A stretch of 12,945 bases of DNA, taken from JAKFWI01 sp050246435 (lineage in GTDB: Bacteria > Pseudomonadota > Alphaproteobacteria > Caulobacterales > Aquidulcibacteraceae). The notes under the pieces are model-generated. The model did no database searches and was not told the DNA's origin. It was given only the letters and a program-made list of their open reading frames with translations. The stretch spans positions 1-12,945 of the forward strand of contig JBFWWB010000082.1 of the NCBI GenBank assembly GCA_050246435.1, given 5' to 3'. The stretch's first letter is position 1. Each line of letters starts with the position of its first letter. Made by a program: the position numbers and the translations under genes. Shown in pieces: positions 1 to 6,419 of the stretch.

Positions 1-193
1 TTTCACCCGGCCCGCGCTGCGCGCCGATCTCGCCGTCGCCACGCCGCAGAAGGACGGCGCGCTCGCGGCCTCGAGTGTGCTGATCGTCAACCCGCCGTTC
101 GGCCTCGACGCGCGCGCGGAAGCGGCGCTGGCGTGGCTGTGCGCGCGGCTGAAAATCGGCGGCGGCGCCGCCTGGCGCGTGCAGGAGAGATGA
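1..193 (+). CDS. rlmJ: Probable 23S rRNA (adenine-N6) methyltransferase RlmJ, C-terminal fragment
   Basis: Only the last 63 codons are present; the reading frame begins at base 2 and stops with TGA at 191-193. The fragment contains LIVNPPFGLDARAEAAL followed by AWLCARL. This resembles the C-terminal block of RlmJ, where a hydrophobic strand ends in NPPW and is followed by a helix and a PWL-like segment. RlmJ transfers a methyl group from S-adenosylmethionine to N6 of an adenine in 23S rRNA (A2030 in E. coli). The catalytic DPPY motif and the SAM-binding core lie upstream of the window, so they cannot be checked. The gene converges on uvrC with only six bases between the stop codons, and no terminator fits there. 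The family call comes from the C-terminal pattern alone; another SAM-dependent methyltransferase is possible. Confidence 0.7.
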   Translation, partial: FTRPALRADLAVATPQKDGALAASSVLIVNPPFGLDARAEAALAWLCARLKIGGGAAWRVQER

Positions 194-199
194 AGCGCC

Positions 200-2332
200 C
201 TATTTCCGGAAGTGATCGAAGATGCGCTGCGCCAGCGCCTCGTTCACACCCTCGACGCCGCGCAGCTCCGCCAGCGCCGCGCGCGACACGCCGCGCGCCG
301 AACCGAAGCGGTTGAGCAAGGCGCGCTTGCGCGAAGGGCCGACGCCCTCGATCTCGTCCAGCGGGTTGCGCGCCATCTCCTGCTTGCGCTTGGCGCGGTG
401 AACGCCGATGGCGAAGCGGTGCGCCTCGTCGCGCAGGCGCTGCAGATAAAACAGCACCGGGCTTTTCTCGGGCATGCGGAACGGCGTTTTGCCGGGCATG
501 AAGAAACGCTCGCGCCCCGCATCGCGGTCGACGCCCTTGGCGATGCCGACGATCGGCACGTCCTTCGGCGAGAGGCCCAACTCGGCCATCGTTTCGAGCA
601 CCGCCTGCAGCTGGCCTTCGCCGCCGTCAATCAACACGAGATCGGGCCAGGCGGCGGTGCGTTCATCCTTCGAGAAATCGACGCCGCCGTCTTCGTTAGG
701 CCGCGGGCGGCGCACGCGCGCAGGACGCGCCCCTTGCTCGCCCTTTACGGGGGAGCTGCCTTCGCGGAGCGATGACCGAGGGGGGCCGCCGCCTCCATCG
801 CCTTCGGCGACATCACCCCCGTCAAAGGGGAGGATGGCGCCTTGCTCCGCCGCGTCTTGTTCTTCGCCGCCCTCGCCGCTTTCGCGCAACAGCCGCGTGA
901 AGCGCCGCTTCAGCACCTCGCGCATCATCGCATAATCGTCGCCCGGCGTGAGATCGACGCTGCGGATATTGTATTTGCGGTACTGATTTTTCACGAAGCC
1001 TTCCGGCCCCGCGACGACGAAGGCGCCGATCGCGTTCGTGCCCTGAATGTGGGAATTGTCGTAGATCTCGATGCGCTCGGGCGGTTCCGGTAGGCCGAAC
1101 GCTTCGGCCACGCCATCGAGCAGGCGCGCAACGCTGGCGCCTTCCGCCACGCGCCGGCCCAGCGCTTCGCGCGCATTGAGCACGGCCTGGTTCATGATCT
1201 CGCGCTTTTCGCCGCGCTGCGGCGCCGACACCTCGACGCGGTGTTCCGCCTTCAACGAAAGCGCTGCCTCGAGCAGCGGCCCTTCCGGCAATTCGTGGCT
1301 GGTCATCACCAGAGAAGGCGGCGTCTTATCATCATAGAATTGCGCGATGAACGCATCGAGCACGTCGCCCTCGCTCGCGTCGCGTTCGTGGCGCGGGAAA
1401 TAGGCGCGGTTGCCCCAATTCTGGTGCGCGCGGAAAAAGAACACCTGCACACAGGATTGCCCGCCCTCCATGTGCATGGCGAAGACATCGGCTTCTTCGA
1501 ACGTCTGCGGGTTCACGCCTTGCGCGGCGCGGATCGCGGCGAGCGCGCGGATGCGATCGCGCAGGCGCGCGGCGTGCTCGAAGCGCATGGCGCCGGCGGC
1601 CTCCTGCATCTCCTCCGCGAGGCGATCCTGCAATTCCGCCGAGCGGCCTTTCAGGAACGCTTTCGCCTCGTCCACCAGCTTGGCGTATTCATCGAGCTCG
1701 ATCAGCCCGGTGCACGGCGCAGCGCAGCGCTTGATCTGATACAGCATGCAGGGCCGCGTGCGGCTGGAATAGACGCTATCTGAGCAGGAGCGCAGCAGGA
1801 ATGCCTTCTGCAAGGTGTTGAGCGTGCGGTTGACCGCGCCGGCCGACGCGAACGGCCCGTAGTATTCGCCCTTAAAATTCTTTGCGCCGCGATGCTTCTG
1901 GATCGGCGGAGCGAGATGATCGGTGCGGATGGCGATCATCGCGAAGCTCTTGTCGTCGCGCATCAGCACGTTGAAGCGCGGACGCAGGCGCTTGATCAGA
2001 TTCGCTTCAAGCAGCAGCGCTTCGGTTTCCGTCGCGGTGACGACGAATTCCATGCCCTCCGTCAGCGCAATCATGCGCATGATGCGGTTATCGTGGCCGC
2101 GGCCTTGCGCATATTGGCTGACGCGCGCCTTCAGGCTTTTGGCCTTGCCGACATAGAGCACCTCGCCTTCCGCGCCGAGCATGCGGTAAACGCCGGGACG
2201 CGGCGGCAGGCGCTTCAGATAATCGCGGATCACCTCGGCCCCGCGCAGGCGCGCGGCAGGCGCTTCGACGGCTGCGTCCGGCGGGAGTTCGGCCAGGTCT
2301 GGCAACGGGGGATGATCGGCCGAAGACGCCAT
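200..2332 (-). CDS. uvrC: UvrABC excinuclease subunit C
   Basis: UvrC makes both incisions around a DNA lesion in nucleotide excision repair after UvrA/UvrB damage recognition. The 710-residue product has the expected order. A GIY-YIG nuclease domain starts near residue 42 (LPPRPGVYRM, then VLYVGKAKSLKARV). A UVR UvrB-contact motif lies at about 228-263. The RNase H-like C-terminal nuclease begins around residue 420 (IEIYDNSHIQGTNAIGAFVV) and resumes with DLVLIDGGEGQLQAV. Tandem helix-hairpin-helix motifs occupy about 655-710 (EIEGVGPSRKRALL). It is longer than the roughly 610 residues usual for the family, partly because of a 40-residue N-terminal extension and mainly because of a roughly 60-residue low-complexity insertion at about 485-548, between RRFTRLL and WPDLVLIDGG. 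That insertion is encoded by a palindromic repeat (see 728-846). The ATG at 2332 has only a weak GGA upstream; a later start near the GIY-YIG domain cannot be excluded. Upstream is a divergent kinase gene. Confidence 0.95.
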   Translation of the reverse strand: MASSADHPPLPDLAELPPDAAVEAPAARLRGAEVIRDYLKRLPPRPGVYRMLGAEGEVLYVGKAKSLKARVSQYAQGRGHDNRIMRMIALTEGMEFVVTATETEALLLEANLIKRLRPRFNVLMRDDKSFAMIAIRTDHLAPPIQKHRGAKNFKGEYYGPFASAGAVNRTLNTLQKAFLLRSCSDSVYSSRTRPCMLYQIKRCAAPCTGLIELDEYAKLVDEAKAFLKGRSAELQDRLAEEMQEAAGAMRFEHAARLRDRIRALAAIRAAQGVNPQTFEEADVFAMHMEGGQSCVQVFFFRAHQNWGNRAYFPRHERDASEGDVLDAFIAQFYDDKTPPSLVMTSHELPEGPLLEAALSLKAEHRVEVSAPQRGEKREIMNQAVLNAREALGRRVAEGASVARLLDGVAEAFGLPEPPERIEIYDNSHIQGTNAIGAFVVAGPEGFVKNQYRKYNIRSVDLTPGDDYAMMREVLKRRFTRLLRESGEGGEEQDAAEQGAILPFDGGDVAEGDGGGGPPRSSLREGSSPVKGEQGARPARVRRPRPNEDGGVDFSKDERTAAWPDLVLIDGGEGQLQAVLETMAELGLSPKDVPIVGIAKGVDRDAGRERFFMPGKTPFRMPEKSPVLFYLQRLRDEAHRFAIGVHRAKRKQEMARNPLDEIEGVGPSRKRALLNRFGSARGVSRAALAELRGVEGVNEALAQRIFDHFRK
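728..846. repeat. Inverted pair of palindromic repeat units inside uvrC
   Basis: Two related units lie head to head. On the plus strand unit A (about 732-784) runs from CCCTTTACGGGGGAG to CCGAGGGGGGC. The reverse complement of unit B (about 787-838) reads CTCCCCTTTGACGGGGG and then CGATGGAGGCGGC. Both share a CCCTTT(G)ACGGGGG head, a middle of type GCCTTCG/GCCGAAGGC, and a CGATG...GAGG tail, so the whole is a large imperfect inverted repeat. It is in frame and adds residues such as REGSSPVKGEQGARPARVRR to UvrC. From memory, elements with this CTCCCC...GGGGGAGG look are dispersed in alphaproteobacterial genomes and sometimes sit inside genes. The inverted pairing is seen directly; the family assignment is inference. 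Confidence 0.7.
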
Positions 2333-2457
2333 GATTCCGCTAATTTAGGGCCCCCGCCCCGCCTTGGCGAGCGCCGCGCGGGAGCGGAATGTTAAGCCTG
2401 CCCGCCTAAGCCTCTGCCGGCCATCCACCGTCCCCCACGGCGCGGAGCGCGCGAAAC
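2333..2457. other. Divergent intergenic region between uvrC and the hybrid kinase gene
   Basis: These 125 bases must hold the promoters of both divergent genes. On the minus strand CTAAAT at about 2343-2348 could serve as a -10 for uvrC. Upstream of the kinase a GGAG at 2444-2447 lies ten bases before the ATG and could act as its ribosome binding site. I see no convincing -35/-10 pair and no clear operator. Confidence 0.3.
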
Positions 2458-4215
2458 ATGTTGTTAACCAGGCTCTTCGGCGCAGCCGACGCCGATGCCT
2501 TGCGCGACGTCGCCCAGGCGCAGCTCGAAGGGCGCGCCACGCGCGTCGCCGGCGCGCTCATCACCTGCGGCGCGATTTCTTCCTGGATGGGCTGGGGCTA
2601 CGCCGCCGGCCTCGCAGCGCTGGTGCTGGCGCGCGAATTCGTGTGGGCGCCGCGGATCGCGCGCGCGCTCTGGCGCATGGCTGCACAGGACGTGCGCCGC
2701 GCGCGGGCGCTGCTGTTCGCACATGTGCTGACGGGCGCGTGCATCTATGTCGCGTGCTGGGCGCCGCCCTGGCTCGCGCCCGCTGCGCCGACGGCGGCTT
2801 ATTTCCTCGCCGCGGTATGGTTCAGCGGCGTGTTGTTCCATGCGTTCATCTATTTCTCGCAAGACCGCGCGATGACGTGCGCGGCCGCCGCCCCCGCTTG
2901 CGCCGCCGCCGTCGTCGCGCCCTTCCTGCTGCGCGCGGAAACCGGCGACGCCGCGATGCTGCTGCTGGCGGTGCTGAGCGCGCTGGGCGTGGCGCTCGCG
3001 GCCCGGCAGGACCGCACCCGCCTGATCGGCCTGTTGGCGGAGAATGCGCGCCAACGCGAGGCCGCCGAAAGCGCCGCGCGCGAGAAATCGCAATTCCTGG
3101 CGGTGATGAGCCACGAATTACGCACACCGCTGAACGCCGTGATCGGCTACGCCGAAATCCTCGAAGAAGAGTTGACGCAAATGCCCCGCGCCGCGGCCGA
3201 CGCCGGCCGCATCCGGCGCGCCGCGCGCAACCTGCTGGGCCTGATCAACGAGGTGCTGGATTTCTCGAAGCTGGAGGCGGGAAAAATGGACAGCTTCGCC
3301 CGGCCGTTCAATTTCCGCGAACTGGCGCAGGAGGTGATGGAAACCGCCGCGCACATCGCCGCCGCCAACAAGAACCAGATGAGCCTGGCGCTCGATCCGC
3401 GTCTGGAAGCGATCGTGGCCGATGGCGGAAAGCTGCGCCAATGCCTGATCAACCTGCTCTCCAATGCCTGCAAGTTCACCGAAAACGGCGCCATTGCGAT
3501 GTATGCGAACCTCGCGGAAGACGCCGGCGGCTGGACGCTCGTTGTTTCAGTGGCGGACACCGGGCGCGGCATCGCCGCGGAAGACGCCCAGCGTCTGTTC
3601 CAGCCGTTCGTGCAGATCGACGACGCGCAGACGCGCCGCCACAGCGGCGCCGGCCTCGGCCTGGTGATCACGCGCCGGCTCGCGCAGCTCATGCATGGCG
3701 ATGTGACGCTGAGCTCGGCGCCGGGGCGCGGCTCGGTGTTCACTTTGCGCGTGCGGGTGGAGCTGCCGTTCGCGGACGCGCCCGCCGGCGTGGAGGAAAG
3801 TGGCGAGGGACCGCTCGTGCTGGTGATCGAGGACGAGCCCGCCTCGCGCGATCTGTGCATGCGCGCGCTGGCGCGGCTGCCCCTGCGCGTGATCTTCGCG
3901 GGCACTGCGGCGGAAGGCGCGCGCATCGCGCGCGAGCGCGCCCCGGCGCTGATCCTGCTCGATCTGCATCTGCCGGATGAAAGCGGCTGGGCCTTGCTGG
4001 AGCGCTGGCGCGCCGATCCCCCGCCCGGCGCCGCGCCGGTGGTGATCGTGTCGATCGAGGACGACCGCCCGCGCGCGATGGCGCTCGGCGCATGCGATCA
4101 TCTGGTGAAGCCGGTGGATCGCAACCAGCTGGCGGCCGCGGCCATGCGCTATCTGCGCTTTCCAGCGGAAGCCGCGCCGCCGCCCTTCCCGGATGCGTCC
4201 GAAGCTGCGGCTTGA
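2458..4215 (+). CDS. Membrane-anchored hybrid sensor histidine kinase with C-terminal receiver
   Basis: The 585-residue protein would autophosphorylate on His and pass the phosphate to its own Asp, probably feeding a phosphorelay. Residues about 25-185 contain several hydrophobic helices with no recognisable extracellular or PAS domain, so the stimulus is unknown. A short coiled linker (about 186-212) leads to the HisKA H-box SHELRTPLN with His219. The HATPase domain shows the N-box NLLSNACKFT, the G1 box DTGRGI and the G2 box GAGLGLVI. The receiver at about 453-570 has the acidic cluster E458-D459-E460, phosphoacceptor Asp502 in LILLDLHLPDESG, a switch Ser in VIVSIEDD and Lys551 in HLVKP, so all key residues are present. 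It stands alone, divergent from uvrC, and faces the cold-shock gene tail to tail. No partner phosphotransferase is adjacent. I cannot assign it to a named kinase. Confidence 0.92.
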   Translation: MLLTRLFGAADADALRDVAQAQLEGRATRVAGALITCGAISSWMGWGYAAGLAALVLAREFVWAPRIARALWRMAAQDVRRARALLFAHVLTGACIYVACWAPPWLAPAAPTAAYFLAAVWFSGVLFHAFIYFSQDRAMTCAAAAPACAAAVVAPFLLRAETGDAAMLLLAVLSALGVALAARQDRTRLIGLLAENARQREAAESAAREKSQFLAVMSHELRTPLNAVIGYAEILEEELTQMPRAAADAGRIRRAARNLLGLINEVLDFSKLEAGKMDSFARPFNFRELAQEVMETAAHIAAANKNQMSLALDPRLEAIVADGGKLRQCLINLLSNACKFTENGAIAMYANLAEDAGGWTLVVSVADTGRGIAAEDAQRLFQPFVQIDDAQTRRHSGAGLGLVITRRLAQLMHGDVTLSSAPGRGSVFTLRVRVELPFADAPAGVEESGEGPLVLVIEDEPASRDLCMRALARLPLRVIFAGTAAEGARIARERAPALILLDLHLPDESGWALLERWRADPPPGAAPVVIVSIEDDRPRAMALGACDHLVKPVDRNQLAAAAMRYLRFPAEAAPPPFPDASEAAA

Positions 4216-4233
4216 GCGCCGCGGCGCAGCCCC

Positions 4234-4264
4234 AAACAAAAAGCCCTCCCGCGAGGGAGGGCTT
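4234..4264 (-). terminator. Rho-independent terminator of the cold-shock gene
   Basis: A perfect ten-base stem (AAGCCCTCCC at 4241-4250 with GGGAGGGCTT at 4255-4264) closes a GCGA loop. Read on the minus strand, the stem is followed by TTTTTGTTT, the classic U-tract. It lies 22 bases past the stop of the cold-shock gene (4287). The hairpin can also form in the plus-strand transcript of the hybrid kinase, 25 bases after its stop, but that side has only a short TT run, so it is probably weaker in that direction. Confidence 0.85.
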
Positions 4265-4286
4265 CATGTGGCGCCGGAGGCTGGCC

Positions 4287-4925
4287 TTATTCGGCGGGCT
4301 TGAGGTTTACCGCCTTCGGCCCCTTGCCCTTCGGATCCGGCAACGTCTGGAAATTGACGCGCTGGCCTTCGTTCAGGGTGGGCATGTTGGCGCGCTCAAC
4401 CGCGCTCACATGCACGAACACATCGGCGCCGCCGCCATCCGGCGTGATGAAGCCGAAGCCGCGCGAGGCGTTGAAGAATTTGACCGTGCCGTTCTGCGGA
4501 TCGCCCAGCGGCGCCCGCGGGGGACGATCGCCGCCGCCTTGAAAGCCGCCCTCGCCGCGCGGACGGAACCCGCCGCCGCCACCGCCGCCGCCGCGGAAAC
4601 CACCACCGCCGCCGCCGCCGCCATAGCCGCCGCCTCCACCGCCGCCACGATAACCGCCGCCGCCGCCGCCGCCGCGATAGCCGCCGCCACCGCCACCGCC
4701 GCCATAACCGCCGCCTCCGCCGCCGCGATAACCGCCGCCGCCATAGCCGCCGCCGCCGCCGCCAGAACGGAATCCGCCGCCGCCGGCGTCGCCACCGCTG
4801 CTGCCGCCGCCGCCGAAGTCAGGCTCGCCGCCGCCGCTGCGGCCGCGACCGCCGCGCCGGCGATCCTTATCCTTCTCGCGATCGTCCCCGCCGCCGCCTT
4901 CGTCAAAATCGTCGTCGAAACTCAT
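4287..4925 (-). CDS. Cold-shock-domain protein with long glycine/RGG-rich N-terminal region
   Basis: The 212-residue protein has an acidic and basic start (MSFDDDFDEGGGGDDREKDK). A roughly 100-residue glycine-rich tract follows, with repeated GGYRGGGG, GGYGGGG and GFRGGGG units. A single cold-shock domain occupies about 144-212. That domain carries RNP1-like RGFGFI and RNP2-like VFVHVS plus the opening NGTVKFFN, so it should bind single-stranded RNA or DNA as a chaperone or translation regulator. Typical bacterial cold-shock proteins are about 70 residues with no tail. Here the disordered Arg/Tyr/Gly part precedes the domain, whereas plant glycine-rich cold-shock proteins carry it after. I chose the ATG at 4925 because AGGA lies five bases upstream (GAGGAAAGCATG); an in-frame ATG at 4976 has no such signal. 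A strong terminator follows at 4234-4264. No known symbol fits with certainty. Confidence 0.9.
   Translation of the reverse strand: MSFDDDFDEGGGGDDREKDKDRRRGGRGRSGGGEPDFGGGGSSGGDAGGGGFRSGGGGGGYGGGGYRGGGGGGYGGGGGGGGYRGGGGGGGYRGGGGGGGYGGGGGGGGFRGGGGGGGGFRPRGEGGFQGGGDRPPRAPLGDPQNGTVKFFNASRGFGFITPDGGGADVFVHVSAVERANMPTLNEGQRVNFQTLPDPKGKGPKAVNLKPAE
4560..4800. repeat. CCGCCG-rich triplet repeat tract encoding poly-glycine
   Basis: This stretch is almost entirely CCG, CCA and CCT triplets on the plus strand (glycine codons GGC, GGT, GGA on the minus strand), interrupted by CGATAG or CATAGC-type units that encode Tyr and Arg. Arrays such as ATAACCGCCGCCGCC recur every 20-40 bases. It lies within the cold-shock gene, and slippage could change its length between strains. 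It is a coding triplet repeat; no spacers of a CRISPR type are present. Confidence 0.85.
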
Positions 4926-5165
4926 GCTTTCCTCAAACACATTTAGGCGCGCAGGCCGGAGCCGTGCACGCCGCACTCGCCATCCTCAGCTTCATGTCGG
5001 AGGAAAAATTCACGCCGAACGCCGCGGATCAAACGCACTCCGCCGGCTGACAAGCCGGCCACTCCACACCTTTATGATGGCTGGACGGCGACGAGGCAAG
5101 GCGAATCACGCTGCGCGGCGCGCGCGATGCTTGCCGGGGCAGCCGGCGCGGTCCAGGAAAGCGCC
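4926..5165. other. Divergent intergenic region: cold-shock gene leader and pgsA upstream region
   Basis: This 240-base gap separates the minus-strand cold-shock start from the plus-strand phosphatidyltransferase start. It includes a small hairpin, GCCGGCT at 5042-5048 with AGCCGGC at 5053-5059 around GACA, which would lie in a long cold-shock leader if transcription starts beyond it. On the minus strand an AT-rich GAATTTTTCC block around 5002-5012 could be a -10 region. No -35 fits convincingly. A short in-frame extension of the phosphatidyltransferase frame to an ATG at 5127 exists, but I do not favour it as the start. Confidence 0.3.
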
Positions 5166-5777
5166 GTGTCTTCAACGCTGCCCACGCAACTGACGCTCGC
5201 ACGCCTCGCCGCCGGGCCGATCGTCGCCGGTCTTATTCTCTGGGGCGACGCGCAGGTGTTCACTGCCGGCGCCGCCGCCGCGCGCTGGCCGTTCGCGATC
5301 GCGCTCGCGCTGTTCGCGCTGGCGGCGCTCAGCGACGCGCTGGATGGCTGGCTCGCGCGCAAGCTCGCCGCCGCGACGCCGCTGGGGGCAGCGCTGGACC
5401 ATGCCGCGGACAAAGCGCTGACCGCCGCCGTGCTGCTAGCCCTGGCGGTGACCGCACTGGCTACCGATTTGGTGGCGCTGGCGGTGCTGATCCTGGCGCG
5501 GGACGCCGCCGTCGCCGGACTGCGCGAGGGACTGGCGCTGTCCGGACGGGCGATGCCGGTAAGCGTCGCCGGCAAATGGAAAACCGCCCTGCTCCTGCTT
5601 GGGATCGGTGCGGCGCTGGCGATGCAGACGCTGGTTTACTTCACCGCCCCGATCGAAGCGGTGAACGCGGCCAATATCCTGGCGCGGGCGGCGCTGTGGG
5701 CCGGGGCGGCGCTGGCGGTGTGGAGCGGCTGGCGCTATTTCGCCACCGCCTTCGCCCCGCCCAAAACCGAAAACTGA
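5166..5777 (+). CDS. pgsA: CDP-alcohol phosphatidyltransferase, probably phosphatidylglycerophosphate synthase
   Basis: This inner-membrane enzyme family joins a CDP-activated lipid to an alcohol; PgsA makes phosphatidylglycerol phosphate from CDP-diacylglycerol and glycerol 3-phosphate. The full signature D-x2-D-G-x2-A-R-x8-G-x3-D-x3-D is present (DALDGWLARKL, then G, D and D at the right spacing in PLGAALDHAAD). Around it are several hydrophobic helices. The N-terminus STLPTQLTLARLAAGPIV matches the PgsA-style NxLTxxR start. I favour GTG at 5166 because AGGA at 5155-5158 lies seven bases upstream; starting at ATG 5127 would add 13 atypical residues without a Shine-Dalgarno. That gives 203 residues. 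In many alphaproteobacteria pgsA follows uvrC directly. Here uvrC is 2.8 kb away on the other strand, which supports the identity but suggests rearrangement. Other CDP-alcohol transferases remain possible. Confidence 0.85.
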   Translation: MSSTLPTQLTLARLAAGPIVAGLILWGDAQVFTAGAAAARWPFAIALALFALAALSDALDGWLARKLAAATPLGAALDHAADKALTAAVLLALAVTALATDLVALAVLILARDAAVAGLREGLALSGRAMPVSVAGKWKTALLLLGIGAALAMQTLVYFTAPIEAVNAANILARAALWAGAALAVWSGWRYFATAFAPPKTEN

Positions 5778-5788
5778 GCCGCAAAATC

Positions 5789-5808
5789 AGAGAAAATTTA
5801 CATTCTCT
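5789..5808. promoter_or_regulatory. Inverted repeat upstream of the receiver promoter
   Basis: AGAGAA at 5789-5794 and TTCTCT at 5803-5808 form perfect six-base arms around AATTTACA, 12 bases after the pgsA stop. It overlaps the proposed -35 of the next gene, so it could be an operator. It could also be a weak hairpin ending pgsA transcripts, but it is AT-rich and has no T-tract. Only the symmetry is observed. Confidence 0.3.
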
Positions 5809-5826
5809 TATCCCATAGGTTGTATA
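5797..5826 (+). promoter_or_regulatory. Candidate promoter giving a nearly leaderless receiver mRNA
   Basis: TTTACA (5797-5802) and TGTATA (5821-5826) are separated by 18 bases in an AT-rich island that stands out from the GC-rich surroundings. Transcription from this pair should start about seven bases past the -10, at roughly 5832-5835, almost on the ATG at 5836. That fits the absence of any Shine-Dalgarno sequence before this gene. The -10 lies in a perfect eight-base palindrome, TGTATACA (5821-5828). Confidence 0.45.
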
Positions 5827-5835
5827 CAGCAACTT

Positions 5836-6345
5836 ATGGTTTACGCCAGCCCGACCCCGAACCAGACGATCCTGGCGCGGCCGCTGGACGTGCTGGTGAT
5901 CGACGATCATCCACCGTCGCGGTTGCTGTTCGAGACCGTGATCCGCGCCTTCGGCCATCGCGCCCGGCTGGCGGCCAGCGGCGAAGAGGGCGTACGCGCC
6001 GCGATGGCGCACGCCTACGATCTCATTCTGATGGATATCGCGATGCCCGGCATGGACGGCCTGGAGACGGCGCGGCGCATCCGCGCGGTTTCGCCGGCGC
6101 GCGCCGCCGCCCCGATCGTCGCGGTGACGGCCTCGGTGCGCGCCGGGCTGGCCGACGCCGTCGCCGAGGCGGGCATGGACGCCTACCTGCTCAAACCGAT
6201 CGATTTCGCGCGGCTTGCCCGCACGATGGCGCTGCTGACGAAGGGATCAGTCGACGCGGCGGAACGAGACGAGGTTCATCAACAGGATGACCACCAGGAA
6301 CCCGATAATGACGCTCACCGCACTCATGCCATGCCCCGCGCGTGA
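5836..6345 (+). CDS. Single-domain (CheY-like) response regulator with odd hydrophilic tail
   Basis: The 169-residue product is a receiver domain with no output domain. Residues 17-137 contain the acidic pair Asp23-Asp24 (VLVIDDHPPSR), phosphoacceptor Asp67 (LILMDIAMPGMDG), switch Thr98 (IVAVTAS) and Lys120 (AYLLKPID), so it should be phosphorylatable. Its most likely role is as an intermediate in a phosphorelay or as a protein-contact regulator. The two histidine kinases in the window are possible but unproven donors. From residue 138 the tail is strongly hydrophilic (EVHQQDDHQEPDNDAH), and it is encoded exactly opposite a hydrophobic micro-ORF on the minus strand. That makes the tail look like antisense read-through and not an evolved domain. 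There is no ribosome binding site; a promoter ends just before the ATG, suggesting leaderless translation. Confidence 0.88.
   Translation: MVYASPTPNQTILARPLDVLVIDDHPPSRLLFETVIRAFGHRARLAASGEEGVRAAMAHAYDLILMDIAMPGMDGLETARRIRAVSPARAAAPIVAVTASVRAGLADAVAEAGMDAYLLKPIDFARLARTMALLTKGSVDAAERDEVHQQDDHQEPDNDAHRTHAMPRA
6247..6327 (-). CDS. Possible 26-residue single-pass membrane peptide, antisense to the receiver 3' end
   Basis: On the minus strand an ATG at 6327 opens a 26-codon frame ending in TGA at 6247-6249. The peptide begins MSAVSVIIGFLVVILLMN and ends LVSFRRVD. It has a hydrophobic helix of about 18 residues followed by a basic-then-acidic FRRVD tail, the composition expected of a small inner-membrane protein with positive-inside topology. 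A GGGG run lies about six bases before the ATG, so the ribosome site is weak. It is fully overlapped by the 3' end of the receiver gene on the other strand. The peptide could be genuine, with the receiver having lost its original stop, or the hydrophobicity could be a mirror of hydrophilic codons. I do not recognise a named family. Confidence 0.4.
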   Translation of the reverse strand: MSAVSVIIGFLVVILLMNLVSFRRVD

Positions 6346-6419
6346 CTCCGCCGGCCCTTCGCGGCCGTGAGCGTCTCCTAGCGTGCGCCGACGCCTTCCG
6401 CCAGTCGCGGCGCGCCCTT

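Noticed and set aside
2364..3980. 538-codon plus-strand frame overlapping the hybrid kinase
   Set aside because: Arg/Ala-rich composition without motifs; the alternative frame has complete kinase motifs.
4560..4800. Regular repeats as a possible CRISPR array
   Set aside because: The units are coding glycine triplets of irregular length with no unique spacers.
4092..4946. Long plus-strand Ala/Thr-rich reading frame
   Set aside because: It is the antisense of the glycine-rich repeats of the cold-shock gene (GGC read backwards gives GCC) and continues from the kinase gene without a start signal.
5127..5165. Upstream ATG start for the phosphatidyltransferase
   Set aside because: No Shine-Dalgarno; GTG at 5166 has AGGA at proper distance and gives a family-like N-terminus.
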